Assembly: GCA_020736575.1 (NCBI GenBank)
Contig: JAGPYM010000010.1
Span: 682,001 to 746,000 of the forward strand
Origin: Thelonectria olida
Lineage: Eukaryota; Ascomycota; Sordariomycetes; Hypocreales; Nectriaceae
Reading direction: 5' to 3'
Length of the DNA: 64,000 nucleotides
Both the position numbers and the translations under genes were made by a program. The notes beneath the pieces were generated by a model that worked only from the letters and a program-made list of their open reading frames with translations, ran no database searches and was not told where the DNA came from. The number at the start of each line of letters is the position of its first letter. Within the stretch, counting starts at the first letter, position 1. Positions 22,407-35,021 of the stretch are shown here, in pieces.

Positions 22407-24705
22407 ATGGTCTCAAACAAGAAACGTAAGGCAGTTTACTTCCCCAGAAACCCAGTTCCCTGTGCCCTGGGTGAATGACTGATAGTGCAACATATAGCTG
22501 CCATCGAGGTCGACGGATTGTCATTTGCTCTCAATGGGAAAAATGTCTCGTACCGCTTTCACGTTGACGCCGAGTCCGGTGACCTCATCTCGGACCACTT
22601 TGGGGGCCATGTAGATGAGAATCCCATCACACAAATCCCGCGTCTTCAAGGATGGTCCAATCTAGGCCATTTGAGACGCGAGTTTCCAGACGCCGGCAGA
22701 GGTGACTTTCGAACGCCTGCGGTGGTCGTCAAGCAGGCTTCTGGTCACACTGTAAGCGAGTTCAGGTATCACTCTCACCGCATCTCCAACTCCCGGAAGC
22801 TCAAACCGAGCGATCTCCCATCTACTTTTGCGGGTGAAGGAGAAGCGGAGACGTTGGTTATTACCTTACAAGACTCTCAAGCTTTGATTAAGGTAGAGAT
22901 ATGTTATTCCGTATTTTCAGAGTACGACGCAATCACTCGCTGGGTCAGTGTGGACAATGATAGCGATGAGACAATCACCATCGAGAAGTTGGCAAGCTTC
23001 AGTGTCGACCTCCCGTTTGAAGAGTATGAAATGGTGCAACTACGAGGCGAATGGGCGCGAGAGTGTACGAAAGATCGTCGCAAGGTCGATTATGGGATTC
23101 AAGGGTGAGCATCCGAATTTCACTCGAGATATGGATATATTCTGTCCCTAACGCACCCGTAGGTTTGGAAGTAATGCTGGTTATTCCTCGCATTTCCACA
23201 GCCCGTTCTTCTCCATAGTTTCGCCATCCACGACGGAGTCTCACGGGGAGGCTTGGGGTTTCTCTCTCGTTTACTCCGGCTCGTTCATCGCCGAAGTTGA
23301 GAAGAGTCCTAAAGGATTGACCCGAGCAATGATCGGATTGAACCCAACTCAGCTCTCATGGGAAGTCAAGCCTTGGGCTACCTTTGAAACCCCAGAGTGC
23401 GTGTCTGTGTATTCTGGAGAAGGCCTTGGGCACATGTCCCGTCAGTTCCATCGCCTTTATCGCAGTCACCTCATCACCAGCAAATTTTTCAATGAACCAC
23501 GACCAGTCTTGCTCAACAGTTGGGAGGGCCTCGTCTTCGACTTTGACGAAAATACGATCCTCAATCTTGCTCGAGAGTCTGCTGACTTGGGAGTCAAGCT
23601 CTTTGTACTAGATGACGGATGGTTTGGAGTGAAGTATCCTCGCGTTAACGACCGCGCGGGTTTGGGTGATTGGGAAGCTAACCCAGCCCGATTCCCAGAC
23701 GGATTAGAGCCTATGGTGGAACGGATCACCAAAATGAAATCCAAAGGGTCGGACAAGAATCTCCAATTCGGCCTGTGGTTTGAGCCCGAGATGGTCAATC
23801 CGAAGTCGAAATTATACGAAGAACATCCCGACTGGGTGCTGCATGCGGGCGATTATCCTCGAACTGAGACACGACAACAGCTCGTCTTGAACTTGGCGCT
23901 CAAAGAAGTTCAAGAGTACATCACGGAGTCAGTTGGCAAGATTTTGAAAAGTGCCCCAGTTTCTTACGTCAAATGGGACAACAATCGAGGCATGCACGAG
24001 TGTCCGAGCCCAGCTACACACCATGCCTACATGCTGGGCCTCTATCATGTCTTAGATGAACTGACTCAGCTATTCCCTGATGTTCTTTGGGAAGGCTGCG
24101 CGTCTGGAGGCGGCCGTTTTGACCCCGGCATTTTGTACTACTTTCCACAGGTCTGGACATCTGACAACACCGATGCGCTCGATCGCATTCACATCCAGTT
24201 TGGGGCCTCATTGGTTTACCCGCCGTCAACTATGGGCGCACACGTATCTGCTGTACCAAACGGAATCACCAGGCGCACCACGTCGATCCAGTTCCGAGCC
24301 CACGTCGCCATGATGGGAGGTTCTTTCGGCTTGGAACTTGACCCGGCCGTGATGCCCGATGACGAGAAGAAGCAGATCCCAGAGTTGATTGGGCTGGCGG
24401 AGAAGATCAATTCCATTATCGTGCGGGGTGACATGTGGCGTCTGAACCTGCCCGAAGAGTCCAACTATCCGGCGGCTTTGTTCATCTCCGAGAATGGAAG
24501 TCAGGCGGTCTTGTTTGTCTTTCAGATGAAAGCGACAGTTGCTCACCTTACCCCTATGATTCGATTGCAAGGCTTAGATCCATCAGCCACGTACAAAGTG
24601 GATGGAGGGCAGACGTCATCAGGTGCGACACTGATGAATGGCGGCATGCAATTCATACTTGAGGGTGATTGTAGCAGTAAAGTTGTGTTCTTAGACAAGG
24701 TTTAA
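22407..24705 (+). CDS. Intracellular GH36 alpha-galactosidase
   Basis: Predicted cytosolic enzyme that removes terminal alpha-galactose from raffinose-type sugars or other galactosides. Three exons: 22407-22425, 22498-23104 and 23163-24705; 722 residues. The N-terminal beta-sandwich ([20 protein letters not shown]) leads into the GH36 barrel. Motifs seen include [31 protein letters not shown], the nucleophile in YVKWDNNR (D481), the [10 protein letters not shown] loop, and the acid/base in TSDNTD (D543). All key residues are present. The length matches bacterial and fungal AgaA-type GH36 enzymes. There is no signal peptide, unlike many secreted fungal alpha-galactosidases. Exon 1 is only 19 nt, but the junction (NKK to PAIEVDG) is exact. 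The enzyme needs a sugar importer; none of the nearby MFS genes is of the sugar-porter type. Confidence 0.92.
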
Positions 24706-24760
24706 CAGTCAACCCTATAGTTTATGATGTCTTGGAGAGCTGAGTCGTAATTATCGTCTC

Positions 24761-26346
24761 TTATGCTTTGAAGTTGTCGTACTTATAGGTACTCCCAATA
24801 TGATCCTCCCGCAAATGACTGTTTCCCTTACCTTGGGCATTCTCCCGCAGCGTGCCCCCCGGGGCCTCGTAGTCATCCCAGTAGATCCCGCGCCTCTGCA
24901 ATTCCGGAACCAACAGATTGACAATATCTTCCCAGGACCCTGGCTGCACCACTGGCGATAGGTTGAAACCGTCAAGATCAGCCTCCTGGATCCATCTCTC
25001 CATGCCATCGGCAACAGTCTGCGGGCTTCCCACCAGCACAGCACCGTTTCCTCCAATCGACAGCTCTTCGGCTGCGCGGCGCGGCGTCCACTTCCCTGTC
25101 CCTTGCTCCTCGCTGAAGAGATTGCTAAAGGCTGACTGAATAATGGCCGATGACTTGCTGTCCTCAGGCCTGATCTCCTCGTCAAGATCGTACTTGCTAA
25201 GATCGATGCCGGTGAAGGCGCTAAATATGACGAGACCTCCTTCAATGGACTGGTACTTCTTGATCTCAGCAAGCTTCTTCTGAGCATCTTCGTCCGTCTC
25301 TCCTAGGATGAGGGTGAGGCATTGGAAGAACTTTAAGCTCTGAGGATCTCGCCCTTGCTCGGCTGCCAATTGTCGAATCTTGGCAATTTTAGGAGCCAAA
25401 GTCCCTGGAACATGTCCTGCGACGAAGATGGCCTCGGCATGCTTAGCAGCGAACGCTGAGCCAGCACTGCATGGATTAGATGTGTCTCAAAGGGGAAATT
25501 GCGGTGAGCACTTACGGTGATGTACCTGCTTGGAACAAAAAAGGCGTCCTCTGAGGAGATGGATCGACGATAAACGGGCTCTCAAGTTTGTGATACTTGC
25601 CCTCATGCTTGATGGTACGGACTTTTGAAGGATCGATGTAGGTCTCGGATGCCTTATCTTCTACCAAAGCATTATCGGCAATAGACGACTCCCACAGCCT
25701 ACGGTAAGCTAGGTCAGATGTCTGATACATGTTGCGCGGGGTTGAGAACCTACTTGTATAGGAGGTCCAAAAGCTCATCTGCTGCTGCATACCGCTCGTC
25801 ATGAGGAATAATGTCAGTCAACCCCATTGCTAACGCACTCGCCTTGTTCCAGGACGTCACGATGTTCCATCCGATACGGCCCTTCGTGAAGTGGTCGAGT
25901 GTCGAGAAGCGACGTGCTAGCAAGAAAGGCCGTTCGTAGCTGGTTGACGCAGTGACTCCGAAGCCTAGAGATTTTGTCACGGCCGCCATGGCAGCAATAG
26001 GCTGTTATCAACTCCCCGGTTAGTTTATATGTAAGGATTGTTCGGTACCATTCAACAGACTCACAACGAAGGGATCTGTGACAGGAAATTCGGACCCTAT
26101 CTTGATGGCGGGATCACGACTTCCCTTGTACACATCGAATCCACCAACTGTATCAGCGAGAAAATACGACAGAAATTTTCCCTTCTCCAGCAGCTTGGCC
26201 GTCTCGAGCCAGTAGTCTAGGTCTCGTTTGTTTGCTGAGTGATCCTCCGGGTTTCGCCATTGACCGGGACTGGTGTGTCCGACGGTACAAGCGTCGAAGG
26301 CATTGAGGTAGATGCGCTTCTTCTCTTTTGGCTCTTTAGATGCCAT
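24761..26346 (-). CDS. FMN-dependent monooxygenase, NtaA/SnaA/DszA type
   Basis: Flavin-dependent monooxygenase of the bacterial-luciferase superfamily, component A of two-component systems that oxidise organic N or S compounds with FMNH2 supplied by a reductase. Four exons: 26346-26065, 26001-25754, 25698-25516 and 25466-24761; 472 residues. The start KKRIYLNAFDACTVGHTSPGQW is typical. Further family signatures are GVTASTSYERPFLLARRFSTLDH, SKGRIGWNIVTSW-like FTKGRIGWNIVTSWN, and RTPFLFQAGTSPAGSAFAAKHAEAIF. The C-terminal part holds GSPQTVADGMERW and DGFNLSPVV. The substrate is unknown, and no flavin reductase is in the window. The gene converges on the alpha-galactosidase gene (55 bases between stops). 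It shares an 850-base promoter region with an ACS-family permease, suggesting joint regulation with the hydantoinase further on. Confidence 0.9.
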
Positions 26347-27197
26347 GCTGATTGTTTCAATGACCGGCCCTTGGAGATGGTGGGTAGGTCTAGCTGAGGT
26401 TTGCCGACGATCAACTGAGCGATGCGCCTGGACTTAAACGCGGTCCGATTCTGTCAAACTGCTAAAGATTGGATCGTGTCTGCCCTGGCATCTTTTAGTC
26501 TCAAAACTCGACATGTAATCTCGTCGTATTAGAGGTCAATTTACGCTTATCAAGCCGCCATCCGATGTCGCTATGAGAGAAGCTTCTCCATCTTTGTAAT
26601 TGTCATCACCACGTGGGAGTTCAAGTTGGGGTTATGCCTGAGAAAATCCACCTCGAATGACAGTCCATCACGAATTCGACGGCTGAGGATCTAAACCCTT
26701 GGCAAAAGCGTTATATCTTTCCTTGTTTGGCATATTCGCAATCCGATACCAAACTTGCATCTTCGACTCCACCCCACTATCAACATGCTTGGCCTTGGAA
26801 CTATCGAGTCGTTCGTACAAGTTACATGGGTGCAAGTTGGCCGATAAGGATATCTAGTTGACATCCGATGGGCTATTCCCGGCTTCTTGACGTCCCTCAA
26901 ATCAGGACTCTCCATGAGAATTCGATGCGACCCACGATCCTGGATGGCGGTGCTACTATCCTCTCTTCGACGTAGCATCGTGGAGAACGATATCCTTCGG
27001 TATCTCTGTTCCCACAACATCCTAGCGACTGACCCAATTCCCTGGGTCGAATTCGCCATCGTCACAGTCCCCAAACATGTCCGGAGCTCCTCGGGCTGCA
27101 TGTATATCATGCAAGCTGCTAGGCCCATCCGTCAGCAAACTGATGCGCAGTGCTCGAGTTCCCCGTGACCTTCCATCTCGCTTTACTCGACATTACA
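26347..27197. promoter_or_regulatory. Bidirectional promoter region, monooxygenase/permease
   Basis: The divergent starts of the monooxygenase (26346, minus) and the MFS permease (27198, plus) share these 851 bases. Frames inside show no domain. No specific operator was recognised. Confidence 0.45.
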
Positions 27198-29214
27198 ATG
27201 GCTTCTAGCACCACGTCAGGAGTCGTTGACTCCAAGAGCGATCCTGTTCAGGTTGCGATTGATGTTCGCAATGCAGAGCAGGAGAATGATTCTGCTGAGG
27301 AGCACCGAAGATACATCTTCGGATTTGCGCTGCCTCGATATTTCAACAAGGATGAAGATCGAACGCTAGTTCGGAAACTGGACATCTTTCTCTTGTAAGT
27401 TGCATTCTATGTCATTGAAACCAGAAATTTGGGAGACTAGCACCACTAACATATTACTCTACAGGTCGTACACTGCTCTCTCGTGCTTTATGCAAACATT
27501 GGATAATACAAATATCAGGTGCATTATACCACGAATAGCGATATTGATAGATGCGACTGGCGCTAACATCTCTTCGTCCCCAGCAACGCTTACGTGTCGG
27601 GTATGAAAGAAGACGTGAGTAAGGCCCAGAAAACATGTCATCGAAGAATTAACACTGACCCTCCTCCTAGCTTGGGCTCTTTGGAAATGAACTCAATTAC
27701 TTTTCGACAACTTTCAACTGTGGCATAATTGCTGGAGCAGTACCGCTTATGTTGCTTTCGACACGAGTGCGATTGTCGCTCCTTATGCCAAGTTGCGAAC
27801 TTGCATGGACATTCCTCGTCATGGGAATTGCTGGAGCCAAGAATGCGGAGACGGTGAGTGTCAAGTCACATTATCAACAATTCCCAACTGACGGTTGAAC
27901 CTACAGGTGTACGGCCTCCGTTTCGTCATCGGTTTCTTCCAAGGAATCGCCTTCCCCGGTTTCGCGGCCCTACTCGGTGCTTGGTATACGCCCTCGGAGC
28001 TGGGCAAGCGAATGGCCTTGTACGAAGTGTCGGCGAGAGTGGCAGGCATGTTCTCCGGCTACATTCAAGCAGGCCTCTACACGAATATGAATGGTAAAGG
28101 CATGGCTAGTTGGAGATGGCTCTTCATCTTCGATGGTATCATTTCTCTACCCATCGCTCTCTGGGGATTCTACGCTCTTCCCGATCAGCCGAGGGATACA
28201 AAAGCGAAATGGCTGAAATCTTCGGTAAGCCGAACACCCCCTATTTATCGCAAGACTCAACTAATGGGTTTGTAGGAAGTCGACCTCGCGATCGAGAGAA
28301 TGGACAGCGTCGGCCGTCGCCCTGTTCAGAAGATTACCTGGAAGCGATTCAAGGGAATCTGGGAGACCTGGCATGTGTACCTCTTCGTAGCATGCTACTT
28401 GTACGTGAACTTCGCCCCCCCTCGTTCCTTTTGATGTGGTACTTACTCTTCCAGTTTGTACGGCGCCTTCTCGTGGGGTGACGGCTACTTCAACCTCTGG
28501 CTTACCTATTTGAACAAATACTCCGTTCCCGAAATTAATAACATCCCAACCGCTGGACAGGGAGCTGCTCTGGTTAACGCCATCATCAGCGGTGTCATAT
28601 CAGACTGGCTACAGAACCGCCCGATTGTCATTGTCGCCAACATGTTGCTATGCCTAGCAGGGAACGTATTTGTCGCTGTATGGGAGGCGCCAGAGGGGCT
28701 GAAGTTCGTCGGATACATCTTCATCACCGCGGGCCTCCCGGCACAATCCCTTACTATTGCATGGCTGAACGAGGTCGTTCAGGGCAATGGAACGTTGCGT
28801 GGGCTGATCGTTTCACTTGGCAACACCATGGTCTACGCTATCAACGCCTGGGCCCTGGTTCTACTCTTCCCGGCCGTGGATGGTATGTGCAATATTAGAA
28901 ATTTGATGCCGGGACAGAGCCGGACGCTGACCACATTTGCAGCTCCTCATTACAAGTTCGGATACCAAGTCTGTGCGGGAATGATTGGCCTTGCAATCCT
29001 AAGCGTCTTTGCCATCTTATTCCTTATCAAACGAGATTTGTGAGTTCTCCCTTGACTCCAGTCAGAACCAAATTAGTATGAGGAGATAGGAACTAACATT
29101 CGTGATAGGAAAAATGGAAAGGCTATTCGTAATGACCAAGGTCTTTTGGAGTTCAAGGCTTGGCCTGCCGAGGACCTCGAACCACGTCAAGAGGAAACGG
29201 CTGTGAAGGTCTGA
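27198..29214 (+). CDS. MFS permease, allantoate permease/ACS family
   Basis: Plasma-membrane permease of the same broad group as the gene at 15.8 kb but clearly a different branch. Nine exons: 27198-27394, 27465-27518, 27584-27614, 27671-27853, 27907-28224, 28276-28400, 28455-28882, 28943-29039 and 29109-29214; 512 residues. Helix 1 carries the SCFMQTLDNTNISNAYVSGMKEDL motif, the vitamin/allantoate-type variant of DRTNIGNA. Others include YGLRFVIGFFQGIAFPGFAAL, the GISLPIALWGFYALPDQP-type loop (IISLPIALWGFYALPD) and GNGTLRGLIVSLGNTMVYA. Members that resemble this take up pantothenate, allantoate, nicotinate or related ring compounds. Its position between an FMN monooxygenase and a hydantoinase suggests uptake of a nitrogen heterocycle or amide for that pathway; this is inference. 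Confidence 0.88.
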
Positions 29215-29818
29215 ACACACGTAATGAGGGCGGATTTAGAATTACCTCGTTTTCTACCTTCTATTATAAACCCAACCTTAGTGGAAGGGCTAAATTGGCC
29301 CAGAATAGCTTAGATTACACAGACTGAAGCTTGAGCTTCTTGCTCGTTAGATTCACGGCTCATCATGGATCGTCCCTAAACTATGGCTCCATCACCGTGT
29401 GTCTCCCGCCTTTTTCAACTTGCCTTTTTCCCTGCCAGGGTTAGGACTCGTTTTCTCTAGTCACTTTAGCATTTTCTAATGAATATCCGTCAAGGACTAA
29501 TAATGCCAGTCTATGCTAGCTATTCCCTAGCCGTCGGCCAAGTCGTCGGCCAACTGAAACCCGATCTCGGCCGTTTCGAGGCTTTCGCGATATTGATAAG
29601 GTACGTCATATGCACGAGCTATCACACCATTTCAGCCATTGAATCATTAGGCTGACTTGTCTTGGCATCTTCATAAGATTATATCCAGGCAAATGATTCA
29701 AAGATTGGCAGCCATCCTTCATTGGAACGCCTAGATCGGGAATAACGAAGACTCTCTCTCCCCTAATTCCGACCCAAGGTCTGAGGAATTCCGCCGAGTC
29801 TGTCTTCCTTGCACCAAG
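29215..29818. other. Intergenic region upstream of hydantoinase gene
   Basis: Holds the 3' end of the permease gene and the promoter of the hydantoinase gene. No gene or repeat was recognised apart from a short GTCGGCCAA repeat near 29533-29553. Confidence 0.45.
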
Positions 29819-32800
29819 ATGCCCACCATCATTGGCGTGGATGTCGGTAGGTAGCCCGAAGACGCAAAGGAAACAAGGCAAACAATAACACCATGCGCTA
29901 GGAGGCACGAACACGGATGCCGTGGCCATCGACTTGACGTTGAGTGAAACAACACCCATCGAGAGCATCCTCAGCCATGCTAAAACACCGACCACGCGAG
30001 ACACCAGCCAAGGCATAGAAGAGGCTCTGAGGCGGGTAATTGAGACACTCTCTGAAAAGTCCCTGGAAGATATCATAGCTGTCAACATTGGAACGACGGT
30101 GAGTTCTCTGAGGGTTGATATGACTGAACGAATTGAGTTCGAGAATTAACTTCACTTTCTCCAAGCACTTTATCAACGCTGTGGTCGAGAAGGATGCTCA
30201 TAAGCTGGCAAAAATTGCCGTCCTAAGGCTCTGCGGACCGTATTCAAGGGAAGTGCTACCATTCGCCGGCCTCCCAGAGGACTTGAGACAGTTAGTCGAG
30301 GGTTTTCACGCATACCTGCCTGGTGGTCTGGAGAGTATGATTGCTTCCATGCTTGAAACCCTGATCCAGTGGAGTTAAATCACTGACTTGATCAAGTTGA
30401 TGGACGAGCCATAGCCCCAATCGACGAAGATGTCGTGAGAAAAACTGCTGAGCAAATTCGACAAGCTGGTCTTAAAGACATCGCAATTATCGGCACGTAT
30501 TCTCCCATCGACTCGGTCTTCCACCAGGAAGAACAAGTCGAAGGTATTCTTCGCTCGGTGCTTGGGGAGGAGGTAAACATCACACTGTCACACAATGTCG
30601 CAGGCATCGGTTTCATTGAGAGGGAGAACGCAACAATTTTGAATGCCACGATTCTGCCATTTGCCCGCCGCACCATCCGCCAGTTTCAGAGGTCTCTAAG
30701 AGGGTTGGATATTTCCGCAAGCTTGTAAGCCGCCAAAATCGAAGCCGAGAGCTTAGAAATTATTTGCATCATGTTCGCTCACAAATTGCAGATTCCTCAC
30801 CAAGAATGACGGCACCCTCATCACAGCCGAGGATGCTGCAGTACTACCAGTGTCTACTTTCTTGTCCGGGCCAACAAACTCACTGAGCGGTGCTGTCTTC
30901 CTCGCAAGCATTAACGGCCGTCTTAAGAAAGGCGGTCTTGTTCTCGACATCGGCGGGACGACATCAGACGTGTGCGCAGTCGAGCCGTCCGGGCTGCCAC
31001 GACCAGCGGCCGCGTTCTCCCATCTTGCGGGAGTGAGAACGAACTTTGCAATATCGGACCTGCGCAGCATTGGCGTAGGAGGGGGTTCGCTTGTCCAGTT
31101 GAGTGACAATGGAGACATCGTTACCGTGGGACCTCAGTCTGTAGGGAAAGACTTGACCGCTAAAGGCCGTGTTTTTGGGGGCCTGAATCTGACTGCCACT
31201 GACATTCTCGTTGCTGCGGGACTGGACGGTATAGGCGATAAGTCGCTGGTTTCTCACATTCCGAATTCCATTATCCAGCGGACAAAAGACGAGATAAGAT
31301 TTCTCTTAGAAAAGGTCATTGACGAAATGAAGACGTCTGAAGAGGATGTTCCTGTCATTCTAGTCGGAGGCGGCAGCATCATATGCCCAGAGTCTCTGAA
31401 AGGTGTATCGGACATCATACGCCCGCCTTTCTCTCATGTCGCAAACGCTGTTGGCGCAGCTATGGCAAAGGTTTCAAGTGTGGTTGATGCTATTCTGGAC
31501 ATCACAGACGAGAAATCCGAAGAAAAGGCCGTCGCTCAGATTCGAGAACAAGCCATCGCCAAAGCCCGGCAGAAGGGCGCAGAGACACCTCAAGTCGTCG
31601 AGGAGACCATCTTGCCAGTGCCATATGTGAGCACAAGATCGCTTCATATCACAATTCGGGCCGCCGGAAAGCTTTCAACAGTGTCGTTCAAGCCTCAAAA
31701 GGACAAACAACTCAAGGACACTGACTTTGAGCCTCTCGAAGAAACTGCGAAGATTCCATTAGAACCGTCACACATAGACATTGCTCCCTCTCAGAGCCAC
31801 TCGGAGGTTGGAAAGAGTGACATCAACTCATATCGCCCCGCAATCACCGACAACCGCTGGAAACTATCACAAATAGACCTTGACTTCATCGCAGAAGGCT
31901 GCGCTATTCTGGGATGCGGTGGCGGAGGAGACGTCTACGCCAGCCATCTCAGCGTCAAGAAACTCTTCTCAGCTGGCGGCTCTGTCGAAGTCATTCTCCC
32001 CGAGACCTTACCCGACGATGGCTTCATTCCAGCTGTCGCTGTCATGGGTTCTCCAAGCACTTTCTCCGAGCGACTTCCAACTGGTGAAGAGCTAAAGAAC
32101 TCGGTTACTGCCGTTCTTCGGTCACAGAACCTCGCCATTGCCGACTTGACTGCCGTCATGAGCCTTGAGATTGGAGGCTCCAACGGCATGAGGGGAATCC
32201 AGGCGGCTCTTTGGACGGGCAAGCCACTCATCGATGCCGATCTCATGGGTCGGGCGTACCCAAACCTCTGGCAAGTCACGCCTAATAATGCTGGCATTTC
32301 TCTCGCCCCAGCGGCAGCTTCGGACGGCAAGGGCAATACCATTGTACAAACTCAAGCGAACTCGAACAGGGACGTTGAAGATATGCTTCGGGCTGTCTGT
32401 GTGCAGATGGGACAGGCTGCGGGGATATCACTCGGTGCGCTCACTGGATACCAAGTCAAGAACTATGCCGCCCAACGTTCAATCTCCCTGGCCTGGAGAA
32501 TTGGTCGAGCGGTCCATCAAGCGCGTGCTGATAAGCAAGATGTTGTTGACAGCATTCTCTCGACGTACCCTGGCAAGCGCATCCTGACAGGCAAGATCAC
32601 CAGCGTGACTCGCCATGTTCGAGGAGCTTTCACCGAGGGATCAGCAAAGATTGTGCCATTTACAGTACCCGGGTCTGGGCGACTGAGTGAAGGCTCTTCG
32701 GCAAGCAGAGAAATCCGAGTCACCTTTCAAAACGAGAACATTCACGCATTCGAAGACCTGAGCAAGGTGACTCTGGCCAGCGTGCCCGATCTGATATGTG

Positions 32801-33104
32801 TGCTTGACGCTGAAGACGGCCGAGCACTAGGCACGCAGGATTATCGATACGGACTGCGCGTGCATGTTATTGCTCTGGTTGGCAGCCCGCAATGGACAGA
32901 AGGGGAGGGACTGAAGAATGGAGGTCCAGAGGCTTTTGGGTACGTGTATCTTTCATCAGCACTTCTTTCTTCCTCCCTTCCGAATTTGCACCGTTCAAAC
33001 CTTTCCACTGGATATGCTAACACCGAATCATAAGGCTCGATATCAAATACGCCCCTGCAGCCGTCTTCAAGAAGCCGCACTCCGTCATCGACGAATATTC
33101 ATGA
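29819..33104 (+). CDS. Hydantoinase/oxoprolinase fused to DUF917
   Basis: Predicted ATP-dependent ring-opening amidohydrolase of the hydantoinase A / oxoprolinase family, fused to a DUF917 (S-methyl-thiohydantoin-type) domain, probably cytosolic. Six exons: 29819-29846, 29902-30098, 30166-30334, 30397-30724, 30792-32939 and 33035-33104; 979 residues. The N-terminal domain has GVDVGGTNTDAV (residues 5-16) and the second ATPase loop is VLDIGGTTSDVC near residue 293, both of the actin-like ATPase fold. DUF917 begins near residue 597 with LDFIAEGCAILGCGGGGD and contains MSLEIGGSNGMRG and DADLMGRAYPN. The protein lacks the separate B subunit (HyuB) that many bacterial enzymes need, and none is nearby. 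The substrate could be hydantoin, a thiohydantoin or oxoproline-like ring. The gene neighbours an FMN monooxygenase and an ACS permease, a sensible set for degrading an imported heterocycle. Confidence 0.9.
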
Positions 33105-33153
33105 AGCCGGAAAATGCCACACCTTCAATCAGGCGTACAAATAAATCAATAAA

Positions 33154-34427
33154 TCATATGCTTGCGTCAAGATCATTCTGCGCTATAGATGACTTTCCGT
33201 AGATCCAGATCCTCAAAAACTCAGGATAGTGGCTGAGGAACTCCGACTTGAGACCCCAGCCATCTTCACTCATGAAGCAACGAACGAATTCCGGTCGTAA
33301 GGAATGTTTATTCTTCTCTTCAGGAACTAAAAAGTCTTCGCCGCCTAGCCATCCCAGTTTCAGACAGCTGCAGTAGTTTTGGATAAGCTTCACAATGTCG
33401 TACTTGGCATGGTTCTTCAGAATGTTCTTGCGGAGCTTCTTCCACAGGATCACATCTAAGCATCCTGGGTGTAGTGACTGGATTTGTTCTGGCGTCGGCT
33501 GCATGCAGTTCGGGAGGCATAAATATCTTTCGGCAGTCGGCTGCGTGCACCACTTGATGTAGTGGTAGGTGAGCCAGCCGATGGCAAGTGGCTGGGATCT
33601 CCCTTGTACCATATTTTAACACAGCGTTGCACTGCGGTTGCGAGGGGGTTTTGTTTCGATTCAAATAACAGATCGAGAGGGGACGGGACATCTGGAGCGT
33701 TGAGCATACCGTGGATATCAGCGTCCCACGGTGAGAAGTTTGCATCTTGTATGGTCAAGGTTCTCAGGGATGCGTGCCCAGACGGGCAAGTTCTCGATAT
33801 TCGTTTCGGCCCATAGACCCAGCGTGGTCCAGGAATCCGGGTTAAAAGAGGACGTAATTTGTTCAAAGCTGTCTGAAGATGTAGATTGAACTGGATCTGG
33901 CTGGTTGCCAAGCAAGTAGGATATTGAGCTTCGATGATGAGATAAGTCCTTGCTTGTATCATCTTGCGGAGGGGAGACTGGGGCATCTGGATGGGCGAGC
34001 TGATGAGGACGGTTTAACATAGTTTGCTGTAACAACGTCAGGCTCAAATAACTGAACATCGATCATTGAGTCGGCATCTAACGTGTCGAGGTGACCATTT
34101 GTATCGAGTCTGTCGGCTACCAACGAGGACTTGTCGGGAAGACAGCCTCACAAGACATGAGCAACCCTTGTAAGCGACGTTGCCGTTCACGGAGCACCAC
34201 ATTCTCTTCACGAAGCCCCTTTATCGTTTTCAGAAGTTCCTCGCTGCCCTTGGAGCTAGAATATGAAGTATGTAGTTGGCGACAAGCTCGACTTGCTCCT
34301 CGAGAGTCTGGATGTGCCGGTTCCTCTTGTCGCGGAGGTTCTGCTGGGCTACCCTGTCGCGGAATCTCTTTCTTTCGGCGGCCGATGCATTGTACGAGCG
34401 TTTCTTATGGCAGTGTTCTAGGGGCAT
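33154..34427 (-). pseudogene. bZIP (DUF3425-type) transcription factor, frameshifted
   Basis: The minus strand encodes the parts of a fungal bZIP regulator, but in three reading frames. The start (34427) leads to a basic region AAERKRFRDRVAQQNLRDKR and a leucine zipper continuing as EELLKTIKGLREENVVL after a probable short intron near 34270. A Ser/Pro/Asp-rich middle follows. The DUF3425 domain then runs as NIENLPVWARIPENLDHT in one frame (to about 33750). It continues as FSPWDADIHGMLNAPDVPSP in a second frame (to about 33580), then as LAIGWLTYHYIKWC to the stop at 33154 in a third. The two switches, near 33745 and 33575, show no splice sites and each looks like a small insertion or deletion. 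It could be a true relic or sequence error. The gene ends 50 bases from the hydantoinase stop and may have been its regulator. Confidence 0.65.
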
Positions 34428-35021
34428 CTCGCTCGGTATGTTATTTTCTCTTATGATTCTGTTTCCCCAATTCAAATTGTGGAAGGGTCATGACGCGAAG
34501 GCTTTGATCGACTCCATTTCCCCCGCATCGGCGCTGCCAGAATGCGTCCATGATGAAGCTTCGGCAAAAGAGGCTCTCATTTTCCGAAGGGACAGCCCTT
34601 GGGAAAATCGCGGGGTAAAGGTTCGAGGGCAAGGCATGGAAAGTAATCGGAAGCCCGAGGTGAGTGATGCACTTATATCTGGACGCCAGCTGACGACTTC
34701 CGAGGCGAATCAGTGCCATGCAGACGATTCAGCTGGCTTTCGTACCCATCGTCTTTGACCTCCATTAATGCGAATCAACGCGACAGTGCTTCTAAATATG
34801 TACGGCGCATCGCTGACTCTCGGCTCCAGAGGACGGCTGGGATTTGGGGTAACATGGATTCTCGGCCCTTGGGAATACGAATAGCAGGGCATGTCAAACA
34901 ACGAATTGCATGTGATCCAACCCAAGGCCACGGTGAAGTCGTCTACGACTACTACTATCTCAATAAACAACTCTCCATCAATTGAACGAAAACCCGCCAT
35001 CACTACTAACAAGATAACACT
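34428..35021. promoter_or_regulatory. Divergent promoter region, bZIP relic/enoyl-CoA hydratase
   Basis: The space between the divergent starts of the bZIP relic and the hydratase. Several open frames on both strands lack domains. No operator was recognised. Confidence 0.4.
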
